A DNA stretch of 64,000 bases. Source: Pseudonocardia hierapolitana (lineage in GTDB: Bacteria; Actinomycetota; Actinomycetes; Mycobacteriales; Pseudonocardiaceae). This document shows positions 8,864-18,388 of this stretch, in pieces. Location: assembly GCF_007994075.1 (NCBI RefSeq), contig NZ_VIWU01000001.1:5084001-5148000 (forward strand). Direction: 5' to 3'. The notes below the pieces were generated by a model. That model searched no databases, had not been told where the DNA came from, and was given only the letters and a program-made list of their open reading frames with translations. Both the position numbers and the translations under genes were made by a program. Each line of letters begins with the position of its first letter. Positions within the stretch are counted from its first letter, which is position 1.

Positions 8864-9694
8864 TCAGGTGCAGGAGAGCCAGGGGGTGACCTGTGGCGTC
8901 ACAGCTCCACCGGCGGCGACCTGGCCGACTGTTCGCACCACGGTGCCGTTCGCAGCACGTGGGGCCAACCAGTCCAACAGGGCGGTGAACGTCGCCGTAG
9001 CCACCGAGAGGTCCGCGGTACACCCGTCGTCGCAGACGCCGTGGAACACGAGGATGGCCCATCCCCCGCCGTTCGTCTCCGCGTTGGTGATCACCGCCTG
9101 CAGATCGGCCAGTGTCGTCGCTGCCCGGGCCGGGAACGCCGTCTTGAGCTTGTACGGGTCCTCCGGCGGCATCGTCTCCGCGGCCGGACATTGCACGCAG
9201 TAACGATTGAACAGGCCGCCAACGCCTCGCCCCGTCGAGTAGCCGCACTCCTTGGCGAGCTCCTGGGTCACCGGGCTGAGCCCGGGACCGGGGTAGGCGA
9301 AGCCGCTGACGGGCGAGAAGCCCTGGTTCAAGAGCGTGTAGCGGTCGTCGCAAACCTCCCTCCGGACGGTCACCGCGTCCGCCGTGCTGAGGTCGGCGTG
9401 ATGCATGGTGTGCCCGCCGATCTCGCTGCCGGCTTCGGCGATGTTGTAGACCTGCCACCAGGGCATGTAGTAGGTACTGCTACCCATGAGACCGGAGCTG
9501 ATGTAAAACGTGCCGGCCAGGCCGCGGGCACGCATCTGCATGGCCGCTGCGTAGTGCGACGCGTGGCCATCGTCGAACGTCAGGCTGACGAACGTCTTCG
9601 GCGGGGGCGCAGCAGTAGAGACGGGCGTGGTCGTGCATCCGGAGACGAGTAGCGCGCAGGTGGCGACCAGGATCCGCACAACCGGTGCTCTCAT
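8864..9694 (-). CDS. Polysaccharide deacetylase lipoprotein (NodB fold)
   Basis: 276-aa lipoprotein with signal peptide ending LLVSGC (lipobox, Cys20). It is followed by a NodB-type deacetylase domain: LTFDDGHASH (catalytic/metal Asp pair), GGHTMHHADLS (metal His pair) and GFAYPGPG in the place of the usual RxPxG. It would remove acetyl groups from a glycan outside the membrane. ATG 9694 is chosen because the signal peptide starts there; the frame stays open further upstream without signal-like sequence. Four cysteines (CDDR, CVQC, VCDDGC) could form disulfides. It ends convergently with the nucleotidyltransferase. Confidence 0.85.
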   Translation of the reverse strand: MRAPVVRILVATCALLVSGCTTTPVSTAAPPPKTFVSLTFDDGHASHYAAAMQMRARGLAGTFYISSGLMGSSTYYMPWWQVYNIAEAGSEIGGHTMHHADLSTADAVTVRREVCDDRYTLLNQGFSPVSGFAYPGPGLSPVTQELAKECGYSTGRGVGGLFNRYCVQCPAAETMPPEDPYKLKTAFPARAATTLADLQAVITNAETNGGGWAILVFHGVCDDGCTADLSVATATFTALLDWLAPRAANGTVVRTVGQVAAGGAVTPQVTPWLSCT

Positions 9695-9912
9695 CGTGTT
9701 CCGACGGGCCGTCGTCGAAGGTCGTGGATGCGCATCACGCCGAAGCGGTGGCCGCCGAGGTTGGTGATGTGCCACTGGCGGTGCCGTGCATGCGGGCGGG
9801 ATGATCCTGCGAGAAGGACCCACACGGCCAGCACCAAGAGGATCGCGAGCCTCCTGATCATCTGACAGGCTAGGAACCAGCAGGCTCAAGGTCAGATGGT
9901 GAAAGTTTGTCC

Positions 9913-10569
9913 TCACCGGGCGCCCAGTCCCCTCAGCAATGCTGGGACGGTCAGCATGAGAATGCCGATGTCACGTCGAAGGCTGCGCTCTTCGACGTAC
10001 ACGAGATCGAGTCGAAGCATATCGAGGGTTCCGAGCGTGCTGCGTCCCGTGACCTGCCAAAGCCCGGTTATACCCGGGCGCACAGAAAAGCGTGCCTCGT
10101 ACTCCTCCGGAAACAGTTCAGCCTCCCACACCAAGCAGGGTCGGGGGCCGACGAGCGACATGGACCCGCGCACGACATTGATGAGCTGCGGCAGCTCGTC
10201 GAGACTGGTCCTGCGCAGCCATCGCCCGAGCGGCGTGATCCTCGGATCTGCATGCAATTTGCAGCTTCCGTCCACGGACGTGTCTTCGCCACGAAGCTCA
10301 CGCAGCATGAGGTCACGATGAGCTCGGTCATCGCCGTCGATCCGCATCGTGCGGTACTTGTACAGTGTGAACGGTTCGCGGCTGTAACCGACGCGTTCCT
10401 GACGGAACAACGCCGGACCCGGACTCGTCACGCGCACGCAGACGGCGATCACAAACATAGGTAGAGCAAGCACAGCCAGCGCGGTTGTCGCGATGATTAG
10501 ATCGGTGAGTCGTTGAAAGAACTCGTAGTCGCTACCCCGGGACGACCTGCGAGTAGTGCTCGCGCTCAT
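9913..10569 (-). CDS. Short phosphoglycosyl transferase (bacterial sugar transferase)
   Basis: 218-aa monotopic phosphoglycosyl transferase that starts repeat-unit assembly by moving a sugar phosphate onto undecaprenyl phosphate. It has one N-terminal membrane segment (TDLIIATTALAVLALPMFVI), then SPGPALFRQERVG, YKYRTMRIDGD, DPRITPLGRWLRRTSLDELPQ, VGPRP and RPGITGLWQV. It is the catalytic half only, without the N-terminal membrane/Rossmann half seen at 40956-42491. ATG 10569 has AGGAG five nt upstream, and the gene begins inside the last 38 nt of the polymerase gene. It is the last gene of a leftward operon. Confidence 0.92.
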   Translation of the reverse strand: MSASTTRRSSRGSDYEFFQRLTDLIIATTALAVLALPMFVIAVCVRVTSPGPALFRQERVGYSREPFTLYKYRTMRIDGDDRAHRDLMLRELRGEDTSVDGSCKLHADPRITPLGRWLRRTSLDELPQLINVVRGSMSLVGPRPCLVWEAELFPEEYEARFSVRPGITGLWQVTGRSTLGTLDMLRLDLVYVEERSLRRDIGILMLTVPALLRGLGAR

Positions 10570-11974
10570 GAGCTCTCCTAGTGCTGATGGCAATGAGGAT
10601 GAACAACAGATCCCCGACGCCGCGGAGGAAAAGGTGCGGATCGAGCACGGTGAGGACGAGTACGATCCACCAGATCACCTCGAGGCCCGCACAACAGACA
10701 CCGTACGGACCTGGTAAATCCCGGCTCTGTCCGGCCTGTCTGAGGATCTCTCGGGACAGCCAGAGGAAGGCGAGCAGGAGCGGGACGCCACCGATCCACA
10801 GGAACTGGACGTAGCCCGCCTCGAGGTAAATCGTCTGCCGCCACGTCTCGGGCGCCTCGATCACGGAATTCGGCGATACGCCGAGCAGTATGCTGTGCCC
10901 CGTCAGTTCCGGCAGGTAGAAGTGGGTCACGTTGTCCCAGCGGACCCGCCAGCTGACCGGAAGCTCACCGCTCTGGAAGTCCGCAAGCCGACCGAGGACT
11001 GCCGGAGCGCCCAGCACTGCGGCGTACGGCGCTAGTGGAACTAGTAGCGCAGCTTTCCGACGTGCTTCAGGGAAGCGCCAGAGCAGGACTGCCCCCGCGA
11101 TCCCTGCTGCCAGCCAGGACGAGAACTGCCCGGCAGCGAAAACGCCGACAGTCAGCAGGGCGCCGGGGATCAACCAGTATCGGCTCCGGAACATCCCTTT
11201 CAGTCGCCCGACGACGAGCAGGATCAGTCCGATAATGATGTAGTCTCCGGTCGCGATTGGGTGAGCGAGCGTGGTCGAGCCCCGCACGTTCTCGTCGAAG
11301 GACGTCGTCTTGGCGTTCCAGTAGGTTTCCAGCAGATCAAGCACAGGTCCGAACCTGAGTGTCTGCAGGACGGCGATGAGCGCAACTGCTGCGGCTGGGA
11401 GCACCACGAGCTGGAGGCAGCGTCTCATCTGTATGTCCGAGACCACGGTGGCGCGGACCAGCAGCAGGACCGCCATTTGCTTGCAGATGGGCAGGAGGGC
11501 AGCAAGATCCGCACCAACCGGCTGGACACCGCGCAGCAGCATGGATGTGATCGGCCAGAGAGTCGCGAGTACGAGGAACGCCACGAGTGATGCATCCAGC
11601 CGGTCTCGCCCGAATGGGATCGACTCTCCTCGCAGGAATCGCACGTAACCGCCGACCAGGGCTCCCGCGAGCAGTAGCACGAGCAACGCCTCGTTCGGCC
11701 GCACGAGCGGCAGGAGAGCCCCTCGTTCGATCCCCGCGAGAAACGGAAGCAACGCAAGGTAGATGTAGGTGGCCGCGATGGGGCGGTAGGCGGTCAGCGC
11801 AGCCACGCCGAGTGCAGCCACGCCCAGCACGACGTACCGCCCACCGATGGTGCCCGAGGCACTCGCCCCCAGCACGGCAAGCACAGAGGCAGTTGCCGCG
11901 GAGCCGGTCAATGCCAGCACGACAACGAGCCTCTCCGCGCTGTCGGCGCGGATCAGCTGACCCCTCCTGGTCAT
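10532..11974 (-). CDS. O-antigen ligase/polymerase family membrane protein (Wzy-like)
   Basis: 480-aa polytopic protein with about 11-12 hydrophobic segments and a large loop containing FDENVRGSTTLAHPIATGDY, then PVSWRVRWDN and the C-terminal DPHLFLRGVGDLLF. This layout (central extracellular loop with Arg, C-terminal membrane helices) fits the Wzy_C/O-antigen ligase superfamily, which polymerises undecaprenyl-linked repeat units. ATG 11974 is preceded by GGGGCGAGG. It lies 103 nt after the Wzz-like gene and overlaps the sugar transferase by 38 nt. It is probably the polymerase of the region-A pathway; a ligase role is the alternative. Confidence 0.8.
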   Translation of the reverse strand: MTRRGQLIRADSAERLVVVLALTGSAATASVLAVLGASASGTIGGRYVVLGVAALGVAALTAYRPIAATYIYLALLPFLAGIERGALLPLVRPNEALLVLLLAGALVGGYVRFLRGESIPFGRDRLDASLVAFLVLATLWPITSMLLRGVQPVGADLAALLPICKQMAVLLLVRATVVSDIQMRRCLQLVVLPAAAVALIAVLQTLRFGPVLDLLETYWNAKTTSFDENVRGSTTLAHPIATGDYIIIGLILLVVGRLKGMFRSRYWLIPGALLTVGVFAAGQFSSWLAAGIAGAVLLWRFPEARRKAALLVPLAPYAAVLGAPAVLGRLADFQSGELPVSWRVRWDNVTHFYLPELTGHSILLGVSPNSVIEAPETWRQTIYLEAGYVQFLWIGGVPLLLAFLWLSREILRQAGQSRDLPGPYGVCCAGLEVIWWIVLVLTVLDPHLFLRGVGDLLFILIAISTRRAHEREHYSQVVPG

Positions 11975-12077
11975 GTGCCTCGCCCCTTTTTCGCCTACCC
12001 TGGGCGCCTCTCCTCGTCGCAAGCGTCCGCTGCATGATCAGAGGTCGCCCGGAGCCGGGCTTCGCCTCGAAGTGCGA

Positions 12078-12917
12078 TCAACGTCCGGCCCTGGAACGAA
12101 GCCGGGCCAGTACCGCAACGACCACGAGCGCGATCATCAGTCCGCTCAGAGCACCTGTGGCGACTGCCAGCATCGGACGCGGGGATACGGGGGATCCGAC
12201 GGAGTACGGCGGCATCACAACATCTGCTCGCGATGCCTCCGAAACACCGAGCCGGATCTCATCGAGCTGGCGCTTGACGTCCACCTCCCGAACAGCCAGC
12301 GCCGGGCGCTCGGCGGCCGTGACCGGAAGTTCGCTCAGCCGCCGTTTGATCTCCTGCAGCTCATTCTCGAAGTACTGCCGTAGCTCCGGCTGGTCCGGAA
12401 CCCCGACAGTCTCGAAGTACTGGTCACTGATTGCCTGTACCAACTGCAACCCGGTCGCCCGATCGGCGTTGCGCACTTGAACTTCTATGATCAGGCTGCC
12501 CTCCGCGATGTTCACGTCCACCTGCTCCGCGAGCTGCTCAACACCCATCCCGTGTGCAACGGCGACCGGCTCAAGCACTCTCTGGCTCTCCAGAAGCAAG
12601 GCCTGCGTGGTCAAGGTACGGTCCTCGCGCAGGAACCCGGTCGGCGACTCAGAGCTGATCCGGTAGAGCAGCTCCGTTCGCGCGGCGTATTGCGGCGGGA
12701 TGAACGAGGTCACGACCAGCGCCACGCCCACGCCCGTCATCGTGATCACGATGCCCAAGATGGCCAGCTTGATCACGTCTCGCACCGAGAGGCGCGCCTG
12801 CAGCGACTTGCCAGTCGTCTCGTCGGACGAGAGTTCTCGCGCATTCTGCCCGTCGCGAACGTCTTCCTGGGACAATGGCGATGACGCAGGGTCAAAGTCA
12901 GAGGCCGGCGTCTTCAT
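12078..12917 (-). CDS. Wzz-type chain-length determinant protein
   Basis: 279-aa polysaccharide co-polymerase with the Wzz layout: a cytoplasmic N-terminus, a first membrane helix (LAILGIVITMTGVGVALVV, about residues 50-70), a periplasmic-side coiled region (LQEIKRRLSEL, VREVDVKRQLDEIRLG) and a second helix near the C-terminus preceded by the proline-rich VGSPVSPRPM. It should control polymer length together with the Wzy-like protein next to it. No kinase domain is attached, unlike 59226-60764. ATG 12917 overlaps the aminotransferase stop (ATGA), so the two are translated together. Confidence 0.88.
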   Translation of the reverse strand: MKTPASDFDPASSPLSQEDVRDGQNARELSSDETTGKSLQARLSVRDVIKLAILGIVITMTGVGVALVVTSFIPPQYAARTELLYRISSESPTGFLREDRTLTTQALLLESQRVLEPVAVAHGMGVEQLAEQVDVNIAEGSLIIEVQVRNADRATGLQLVQAISDQYFETVGVPDQPELRQYFENELQEIKRRLSELPVTAAERPALAVREVDVKRQLDEIRLGVSEASRADVVMPPYSVGSPVSPRPMLAVATGALSGLMIALVVVAVLARLRSRAGR

Positions 12918-14011
12918 AACTGGATCCTCGCTAGGGCGTCGCACACTCGTTCGATTTCTTCCCCGCGCATCCCCGGTGAGAGTGGAAGCGACATGACCGC
13001 TTCTGCGGCCGCTTCGGCGACCGGCAGTTCTTCGACGAACTCCGCGTACGCAGGTTGCCGATGGCAAGGGATTGGGTAGTGAACGCCCCAGCCGATGTGA
13101 GCGTCGGTGAGAGACTTGCCGACGACGGCACGGTTCGGCACTTGCACCACTGCGAGGTGGTGCACGGGCTCCGCTTTTCGATGGGTCTGGACGAGCTCGC
13201 ACCAACTTGGCAGCTGTCGCGCGTATCGACGCATTGCAGCCCGGCGTGCCTCGTTTTCCTCGTCGAGGTGACCCAGCTTGATCGCAAGAGCGGCTGCTTG
13301 GATCGAATCGAGGCGGCTGTTGCGACCGCGCTCGTCGTGCCGATGCCGCTCCACAGCCGATCGGCCGTGGTTGGCGAGGCACCGGACACGCCCGATGAGC
13401 TCGCAGTCGTTCGACACGACCGCGCCTCCGTCCCCCAGTGCCCCCAGGTTCTTTCCGGGATAGAAGCTGAACGCCGCTGCGGCGCCCACACTGCCTGCCC
13501 GCTGGCCGCCGAACCGCGCGCCATGTGCCTGAGCAGCGTCCTCGATGAGCGCCAGCCCGTGTCGATCCGTGATTGAGGAGAGCCCATCGACGTCGACCAT
13601 CTGGCCGAACAGGTGCACGCCGACGATCGCCGCCGTGCGGCAGTTCACCGCGGCAGCCGCCGAATCCGGGTCGATCAGCAGCGTGTCCGGGAGCACATCG
13701 ACGAATCGGGGGCGCGCCCCGGCGGCGACGACGGCCTCCGCTGTCGCGACGAAGGTGTTGGCCGGGACGATCACCTCATCGCCCGCTCCGATGCCGAGCG
13801 CGGCGAAGATCAGCTCTAGCGCATCGGTGCCGTTCGCGACGCCGACGCAGCCGTCGGCACCGCAGTAGGCAGCAAACTCGCTCTCGAACGCCGCGACTTC
13901 CGGCCCACCGACGAACTTGCAGTGCTGCAGGACCGATTTCCATGCCAGGTCGAGATCCTCGCGAACCCTGCCGTTGATGGCTGTAAGATCGAAGAACGGC
14001 ACTGCGGTCAT
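12914..14011 (-). CDS. DegT/DnrJ/EryC1/StrS sugar aminotransferase
   Basis: 365-aa PLP-dependent aminotransferase of the DegT family, which puts an amino group on a keto-sugar nucleotide. Landmarks are VGVANGTDALELIFAALGIG, IEDAAQAHGARF and FYPGKNLGALGDGG with the PLP lysine. The C-terminal HYPIPCHRQPAY is the usual substrate-binding end. ATG 14011 starts MTAVPFFDL, the normal N-terminus for the family (Phe-x-Asp-Leu). It heads the leftward operon and is coupled to the Wzz gene by a 4-nt overlap. Codon use includes more A/T than its neighbours. Substrate not determined. Confidence 0.88.
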   Translation of the reverse strand: MTAVPFFDLTAINGRVREDLDLAWKSVLQHCKFVGGPEVAAFESEFAAYCGADGCVGVANGTDALELIFAALGIGAGDEVIVPANTFVATAEAVVAAGARPRFVDVLPDTLLIDPDSAAAAVNCRTAAIVGVHLFGQMVDVDGLSSITDRHGLALIEDAAQAHGARFGGQRAGSVGAAAAFSFYPGKNLGALGDGGAVVSNDCELIGRVRCLANHGRSAVERHRHDERGRNSRLDSIQAAALAIKLGHLDEENEARRAAMRRYARQLPSWCELVQTHRKAEPVHHLAVVQVPNRAVVGKSLTDAHIGWGVHYPIPCHRQPAYAEFVEELPVAEAAAEAVMSLPLSPGMRGEEIERVCDALARIQL

Positions 14012-14449
14012 GGGAGTCGCCCCTGTGTTCCGCAGACGGAGCCCCATGGGCGGACGAGCCGCGTGCCGAGCTCCGGGCGGCTGGTGAGCCATTTCGATCC
14101 GGTCCGTGGTGGCCGGAGCAGGATGATCCGTGCTGTTGGGACCTGCTTGATCCATGCCAATTTGATCTGAGTCAACGTGCTCCCCGATCGTCCAAACAGG
14201 AGGTCGCTGCTCGCCGCGGACCTCCAGTTGCCCCGGTCGCTCGATGGCGTGGCGGGCACTGTTACGGCCTCGGTGATACTCGATCTCCGCCTTCGCCGGA
14301 GGTTCACTCGTCTGGTCGCCTATATCGCTATCAGGTCAGGGCTGCATGGCGTAGGCGTCGCGGCCCTGTGGGGGACAAGAGGTGATGGATTCTTGATCGG
14401 GCCGAATCTTGATCGGTCGTGGCAGGGTCGATCACTCTCCAGCATCTCT
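14012..14449. other. Intergenic region, no gene supported
   Basis: Together with 14491-14601 this is about 590 bp between the divergent aminotransferase and oxidoreductase genes. Short frames on both strands lack family features and ribosome binding sites. It should contain the promoter of the leftward operon. The only clear structure is the tandem direct repeat listed separately. Confidence 0.5.
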
Positions 14450-14490
14450 TGATCACCTTTTGCGGAGCCAACTGATCACCTTTGGCGGAG
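14450..14490. repeat. Tandem 18-bp direct repeats (TGATCACCTTTKGCGGAG)
   Basis: Two copies, 14450-14467 and 14473-14490, differ at one base and start 23 bp apart. Regularly spaced repeats like this are found at the tips of some insertion sequences (for example IS21-type ends) and as regulator binding sites. No transposase is next to them, so an orphan IS end is only a suggestion. They lie 112 nt upstream of the oxidoreductase start. Confidence 0.6.
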
Positions 14491-14601
14491 TCGTTCTCTG
14501 ATCAAGGTTCTGCGTGTAACGCTCTTGCGGCCAGTCGCCGAGCATCCGTGCATGCTGCTCAAGCAGTGATCTGATTGGGCCACCCGTGCGCGGAGGTGAC
14601 C

Positions 14602-15690
14602 ATGAGAAGTGGATCGATCCGGATCGCGGTCGTTGGTAACGGCTACTGGGGATCAAAGCACGTACGCGTTCTCAGTAGTCTTCCCGATGTTGATGTGACC
14701 GTTGTGGACGTAGTTGACGAGCGGCTCGCAGAAGCCGCGGCCTACTACCCCGCTGCACGATTCGCACGCTCCCTCGAGGATGTGCTCGATGACATCGATG
14801 CGGTCGTCGTCGCCACTCCGCCGGCGGAGCATTGTGTCCTGACCGCGTTGGCCAGCGAGGCGGGAAAGCCTACTCTTGTCGAAAAGCCGCTGACGACGTC
14901 GGTCGAGGAGGCCGAAATTCTAGTCGAATCAGCCGAGCGCAACGGTACCGTGCTCATGGTCGGGCACACCTTCGAGTACAACCCAGCTGTGTGGAAGCTC
15001 AAGGAAATAATTCAGGCGGGGAGCTTGGGGAGGATCCTCTACATCAATGCGCAGCGCCTGAGCCTCGGCCGTTACCAGCGTGACGTCAACGTGGTGTGGG
15101 ATCTCGCCCCGCATGACCTCTCGATCGTCTCCTACCTGCTCGACGACATCCCGAGCGCCGCAGCCGTCTGGGCCGACCGCAACATCGGGATCCGCCATGC
15201 TGACGTCGCCTACCTGCGGCTCGACTTCGAGCGCGCCGCCACACACGCATTTATCCACGTCAGCTGGCTGAACCCGAACAAGGTGCGCCAGGTTACTGTG
15301 GTCGGAGAGCGGAAGATGGCTGTCTACGACGATCTTTCGGACAACGAGCGCATCCGCGTCTACGACATCGGGGTGGATCCTCGAGACGTCGACGAACCGG
15401 GCGCGAGTCACGCGATGCCTGTCTCGTACCGCACCGGTGACATCACATCCCCTTACATCCAGTTCCAGGAACCGCTCTTACTGCAGGACCGGCACTTCGT
15501 GGAGTGTGCGCGGACAGGGACGCAGCCCAACACACCCGGACAGCGGGGGCTCGATATCGTACGGGTCCTCGCCGCGAGCGATGTCGCCCTCGCTACTGGC
15601 CGGAGGGTAGACATTCATCACAACCGACCTAGCATGTCCCTTCTGCCTATCGTCGGCCACGCCGATGCGCGGGAGCCCCACCCCGCGTGA
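14602..15690 (+). CDS. Gfo/Idh/MocA family sugar oxidoreductase
   Basis: 362-aa NAD(P)-dependent oxidoreductase. The N-terminal Rossmann domain starts VVGNGYWGSKHVRVL, the LVEKPLTTS segment (about residue 94) carries the family EKP motif, and WDLAPHDLSIV holds the likely catalytic histidine. The C-terminal beta-sheet domain is complete. Members of this branch oxidise the 3-OH of UDP-N-acetyl sugars or reduce keto-sugars before a DegT aminotransferase acts, and a DegT gene lies divergently just upstream. ATG 14602 follows GGAGGTGACC. The amino-sugar role is inferred from context. Confidence 0.87.
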   Translation: MRSGSIRIAVVGNGYWGSKHVRVLSSLPDVDVTVVDVVDERLAEAAAYYPAARFARSLEDVLDDIDAVVVATPPAEHCVLTALASEAGKPTLVEKPLTTSVEEAEILVESAERNGTVLMVGHTFEYNPAVWKLKEIIQAGSLGRILYINAQRLSLGRYQRDVNVVWDLAPHDLSIVSYLLDDIPSAAAVWADRNIGIRHADVAYLRLDFERAATHAFIHVSWLNPNKVRQVTVVGERKMAVYDDLSDNERIRVYDIGVDPRDVDEPGASHAMPVSYRTGDITSPYIQFQEPLLLQDRHFVECARTGTQPNTPGQRGLDIVRVLAASDVALATGRRVDIHHNRPSMSLLPIVGHADAREPHPA

Positions 15691-15840
15691 ATTGAAGGTC
15701 CGCTGTCCGCATCAATCGATATTCGGAGATCGGCTCGCCGAACTTCTCGCGCATGCTGAGCACGACAGTTATGTCCCGCCTACTCGCGTAGCGACCCAGT
15801 CCAACGACAGAGGGCGATATGACGTGATGATCGATACTCG

Positions 15841-16926
15841 ATGGTGTCGCCTCCCGTGACGACGACGAGACAATGCCACCCCGGCGCGGATTCGATCCAC
15901 GTGGTCGATCCGAGGTATGACGGGCGCTGGGAGCAGCTCACAAGGAGCACGACCGGCAGCATCTTCACGAGCTCGCCGTGGATCCGTGCGGTCTGCGACA
16001 CCTACGGATTCGAACCACGAGGAACGGTGGCGACGGACGTGGCAGGGGAGCCGATCGCCGGATTGGCAGACGTCGAGATCCGCGATTTCCGCGGCGTGCG
16101 AATTTCGAGCCTGCCGTTCAGCGATCGAGCCGATCCGGTGCTGCGCAGCTCCAAAGCCTGGATCCCACTCGCCTCCGGCCTCGTCTGGAGCGACGCGCCG
16201 TTCACGCTCCGCTGCCTCGACGGCACGCCGCCGGCGGTCGACCCGATGTTCCGGACGGAGCACCGGGCGGCGTGGCACGGGACTTCCCTGACCGGCTCAC
16301 CCGCCGATCTCTTCGGTCGCCTCCATCCCAGCGCGCGTCGCAACGTCCGAGTCGCGGGCCGGAATGGCGTCGAGATCTCGGTGAGCGCCACTCTCGAGGC
16401 GGTGCGGGAGTTCCACGCGCTGCATCTCGACTTGCGGAAGCGGAAGTACCGGCTGCTTGCGCAGCCGGTGGAGTTCTTCGAGCGGATCTGGACGGAGTTC
16501 CACCGCGAGGACGGCATCGTGACCATGCTGGCGTTCATCGACGGGCAGCCCGTTGCCGGTGCGCTGTTCCTCGTCTGGCAGGACGTCGCGTACTACAAGT
16601 TCGGTGCCTCCTTGGCCTCCCACCTCGCGGCTCGCCCGAACGACGCCTTGTTCTGGACGGCGATGCAATGGGCGAGTTCGCGCGGGTTGTCATCGATCGA
16701 CTGGGGCCTCTCGGAGCTCGACCAGCCCGGTCTCGTCGCATACAAGCGCAAATGGGCGAGCGTGGAGCGCCAGATCCTGACGATCCGCTCCGGAAACCAG
16801 TTGTCCGACGAGGGCGCCGACGTCACACGGCTGCTGACCGAACTGACCCGTCTGCTCACCCAGGACGACGTGCCGAGCCGCGTCACGGCTATGGCCGGAG
16901 CGTTGCTCTACCGCTACTTCTGTTGA
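15841..16926 (+). CDS. FemAB/BioF2-like N-acyltransferase (GNAT fold)
   Basis: 361-aa protein of the double-GNAT family that includes FemAB aminoacyltransferases and polysaccharide-cluster acetyltransferases. Visible are HPSARRNVRVAGRNGVEI, LHLDLRKRKYRLLAQP, FIDGQPVAGALFLVW and the terminal DWGLSELDQPGLVAYKRKWA, a typical acyl-CoA/aminoacyl-site block. It may acylate an amino sugar in the repeat unit. No convincing ribosome binding site is seen; ATG 15841 is used, with GTG 15856 as an alternative. It is followed after 71 nt by a GT4. It is one of four such proteins in the window. Confidence 0.78.
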   Translation: MVSPPVTTTRQCHPGADSIHVVDPRYDGRWEQLTRSTTGSIFTSSPWIRAVCDTYGFEPRGTVATDVAGEPIAGLADVEIRDFRGVRISSLPFSDRADPVLRSSKAWIPLASGLVWSDAPFTLRCLDGTPPAVDPMFRTEHRAAWHGTSLTGSPADLFGRLHPSARRNVRVAGRNGVEISVSATLEAVREFHALHLDLRKRKYRLLAQPVEFFERIWTEFHREDGIVTMLAFIDGQPVAGALFLVWQDVAYYKFGASLASHLAARPNDALFWTAMQWASSRGLSSIDWGLSELDQPGLVAYKRKWASVERQILTIRSGNQLSDEGADVTRLLTELTRLLTQDDVPSRVTAMAGALLYRYFC

Positions 16927-16997
16927 TCCAATCCCTGCTCGTGCACAGGAGGCCCACCTGATGTCGACACACATGATGAACGAATGAAGGCGGGATC

Positions 16998-18215
16998 GTG
17001 GCTCGGATCTGTGTGGTTAGATGCCACCTCTACCGCGATAGCCGCGTGATGAGGGAGGTGGCCACCCTCATCGAGGCCGGCCACGAAGTCGTCGTGGTCT
17101 GCGAGCGTGACCTCGACGAACCGCGCCTTGAGCGCGGAAAGTCCCTGATCATCCACCGGTTGCCGCTGCGGCACGTCGCCGGCGCCGGAGCCCTGCGGTT
17201 GCTCGCTGAGTACACGGGCTTCTTCGTGCTCGCCGCGGTGCTGGTGACCGCGTCGCACCTGCGCCGACGCTTCGCCGTCGTGCAAGTCAACTCGGTGCCC
17301 GATGTGCTGGTCTTCGTCGCGACCGTACCGCGGTTGACCGGGGCACGCGTGCTGCTGGATCTCCAGGAGCCCATGCCCGAGTTCTTCATGACAAAGTTCG
17401 GGGTCGGTGCTCGAAACCCGTTGGTGCGCGTCGTCGCCGTCGCGGAGCAGTTGAGCATCCGGTTCGCGGACGTTGCGATCACCGTCACCGACGCGATGCG
17501 GCGACGGTTTATCGAGCGTGGTGCACCTGCCGAACGGGTGAACGTCGTGATGGACGGTGCCGACGAGTCGGTTTTCGATCGCGAGCGGCGGTTGGCGGAG
17601 TACGTTCCCAGCGCTGACCGGTTCGTCATGATCAGTCATGGAACGATAGAGCCCCAGTACGGCCTTGACACGGTGATCGAGGCGATCGCGCTGCTCGCGC
17701 CGGAGTGGCCGGGGCTTCAGCTGCAGATCTTCGGCGACGGTAGCCAGCGTGCAGAGCTGCGACGGCTCGCGCGGCTGAAGGGGGTCGGTGACCGCGTTTG
17801 GTTCAGCGAGGGGTTCGTGCCTATCGAGGAGTTGGTGTCGGCGCTCGCTTCGGCTGACGTGGGTGTCGTCGCGATGCGCCGTGATCCGTTCCGTGATCTG
17901 ACGGTTGCCGGGAAGATGTTCGATTTCGTCGTCATGGGCATCCCGATGATCGTGGCGACAACCCGTTCCGTCGAGGAGACATTCGGGGCGGGCTGTTTCG
18001 AGGAGTTCCGCTCGGGCGACGCAAATGATCTCGCACGGGCGATCCAGCGATTGCGGGACGAGCCCGAGCGGGCCCGGAAGTACGTCGAGCGGGCGACCGA
18101 AGTCGTCGACGAGATCGCGTGGAGGATCCAGCGGCGGCGTTACCGGGCCCTGGTGGCGGACCTGGTCTTCGGGGCAAAGAGTCCGGTAACCGCAGTTCGT
18201 CGTCCGGCCGACTAG
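16998..18215 (+). CDS. GT4 glycosyltransferase
   Basis: 405-aa GT-B glycosyltransferase. The N-domain has ICVVRCHLYRDSRVMREV, VVQVNSVPDVLVF and LLDLQEPMPEFF. The C-domain has VMISHGTIEPQYGLDTVIEA, LQIFGDGSQRAELR, VWFSEGFVPIEEL and MFDFVVMGIPMIVA, matching the GT4 C-terminal donor-binding region, although the EX7E pair is not obvious. It should add one sugar to the undecaprenyl-linked repeat unit at the cytoplasmic face. GTG 16998 is preceded by AAGGCGGGA. It forms a rightward run with the acyltransferase before it and the flippase after it. Confidence 0.9.
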   Translation: MARICVVRCHLYRDSRVMREVATLIEAGHEVVVVCERDLDEPRLERGKSLIIHRLPLRHVAGAGALRLLAEYTGFFVLAAVLVTASHLRRRFAVVQVNSVPDVLVFVATVPRLTGARVLLDLQEPMPEFFMTKFGVGARNPLVRVVAVAEQLSIRFADVAITVTDAMRRRFIERGAPAERVNVVMDGADESVFDRERRLAEYVPSADRFVMISHGTIEPQYGLDTVIEAIALLAPEWPGLQLQIFGDGSQRAELRRLARLKGVGDRVWFSEGFVPIEELVSALASADVGVVAMRRDPFRDLTVAGKMFDFVVMGIPMIVATTRSVEETFGAGCFEEFRSGDANDLARAIQRLRDEPERARKYVERATEVVDEIAWRIQRRRYRALVADLVFGAKSPVTAVRRPAD

Positions 18216-18388
18216 CAGTGGACGACAAGGGGCGGCGGAGATGGCCGCGACGACGGAACAAGATCCTTCCCCCGTCCGGCCGGGGAGGGCGATCAGGTGC
18301 GGCTGATCAGACTGGTCGATCTCGTCGCGGGCCAGCACAACGAGCCGGTCCGGGGCCTGCGGGTGACTGGCGCGCTGCTGAGGAAGGC

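Noticed and set aside
14177..14452. A 91-residue frame in the 590-bp intergenic region
   Set aside because: It runs into the direct repeats, has no ribosome binding site and no family resemblance.
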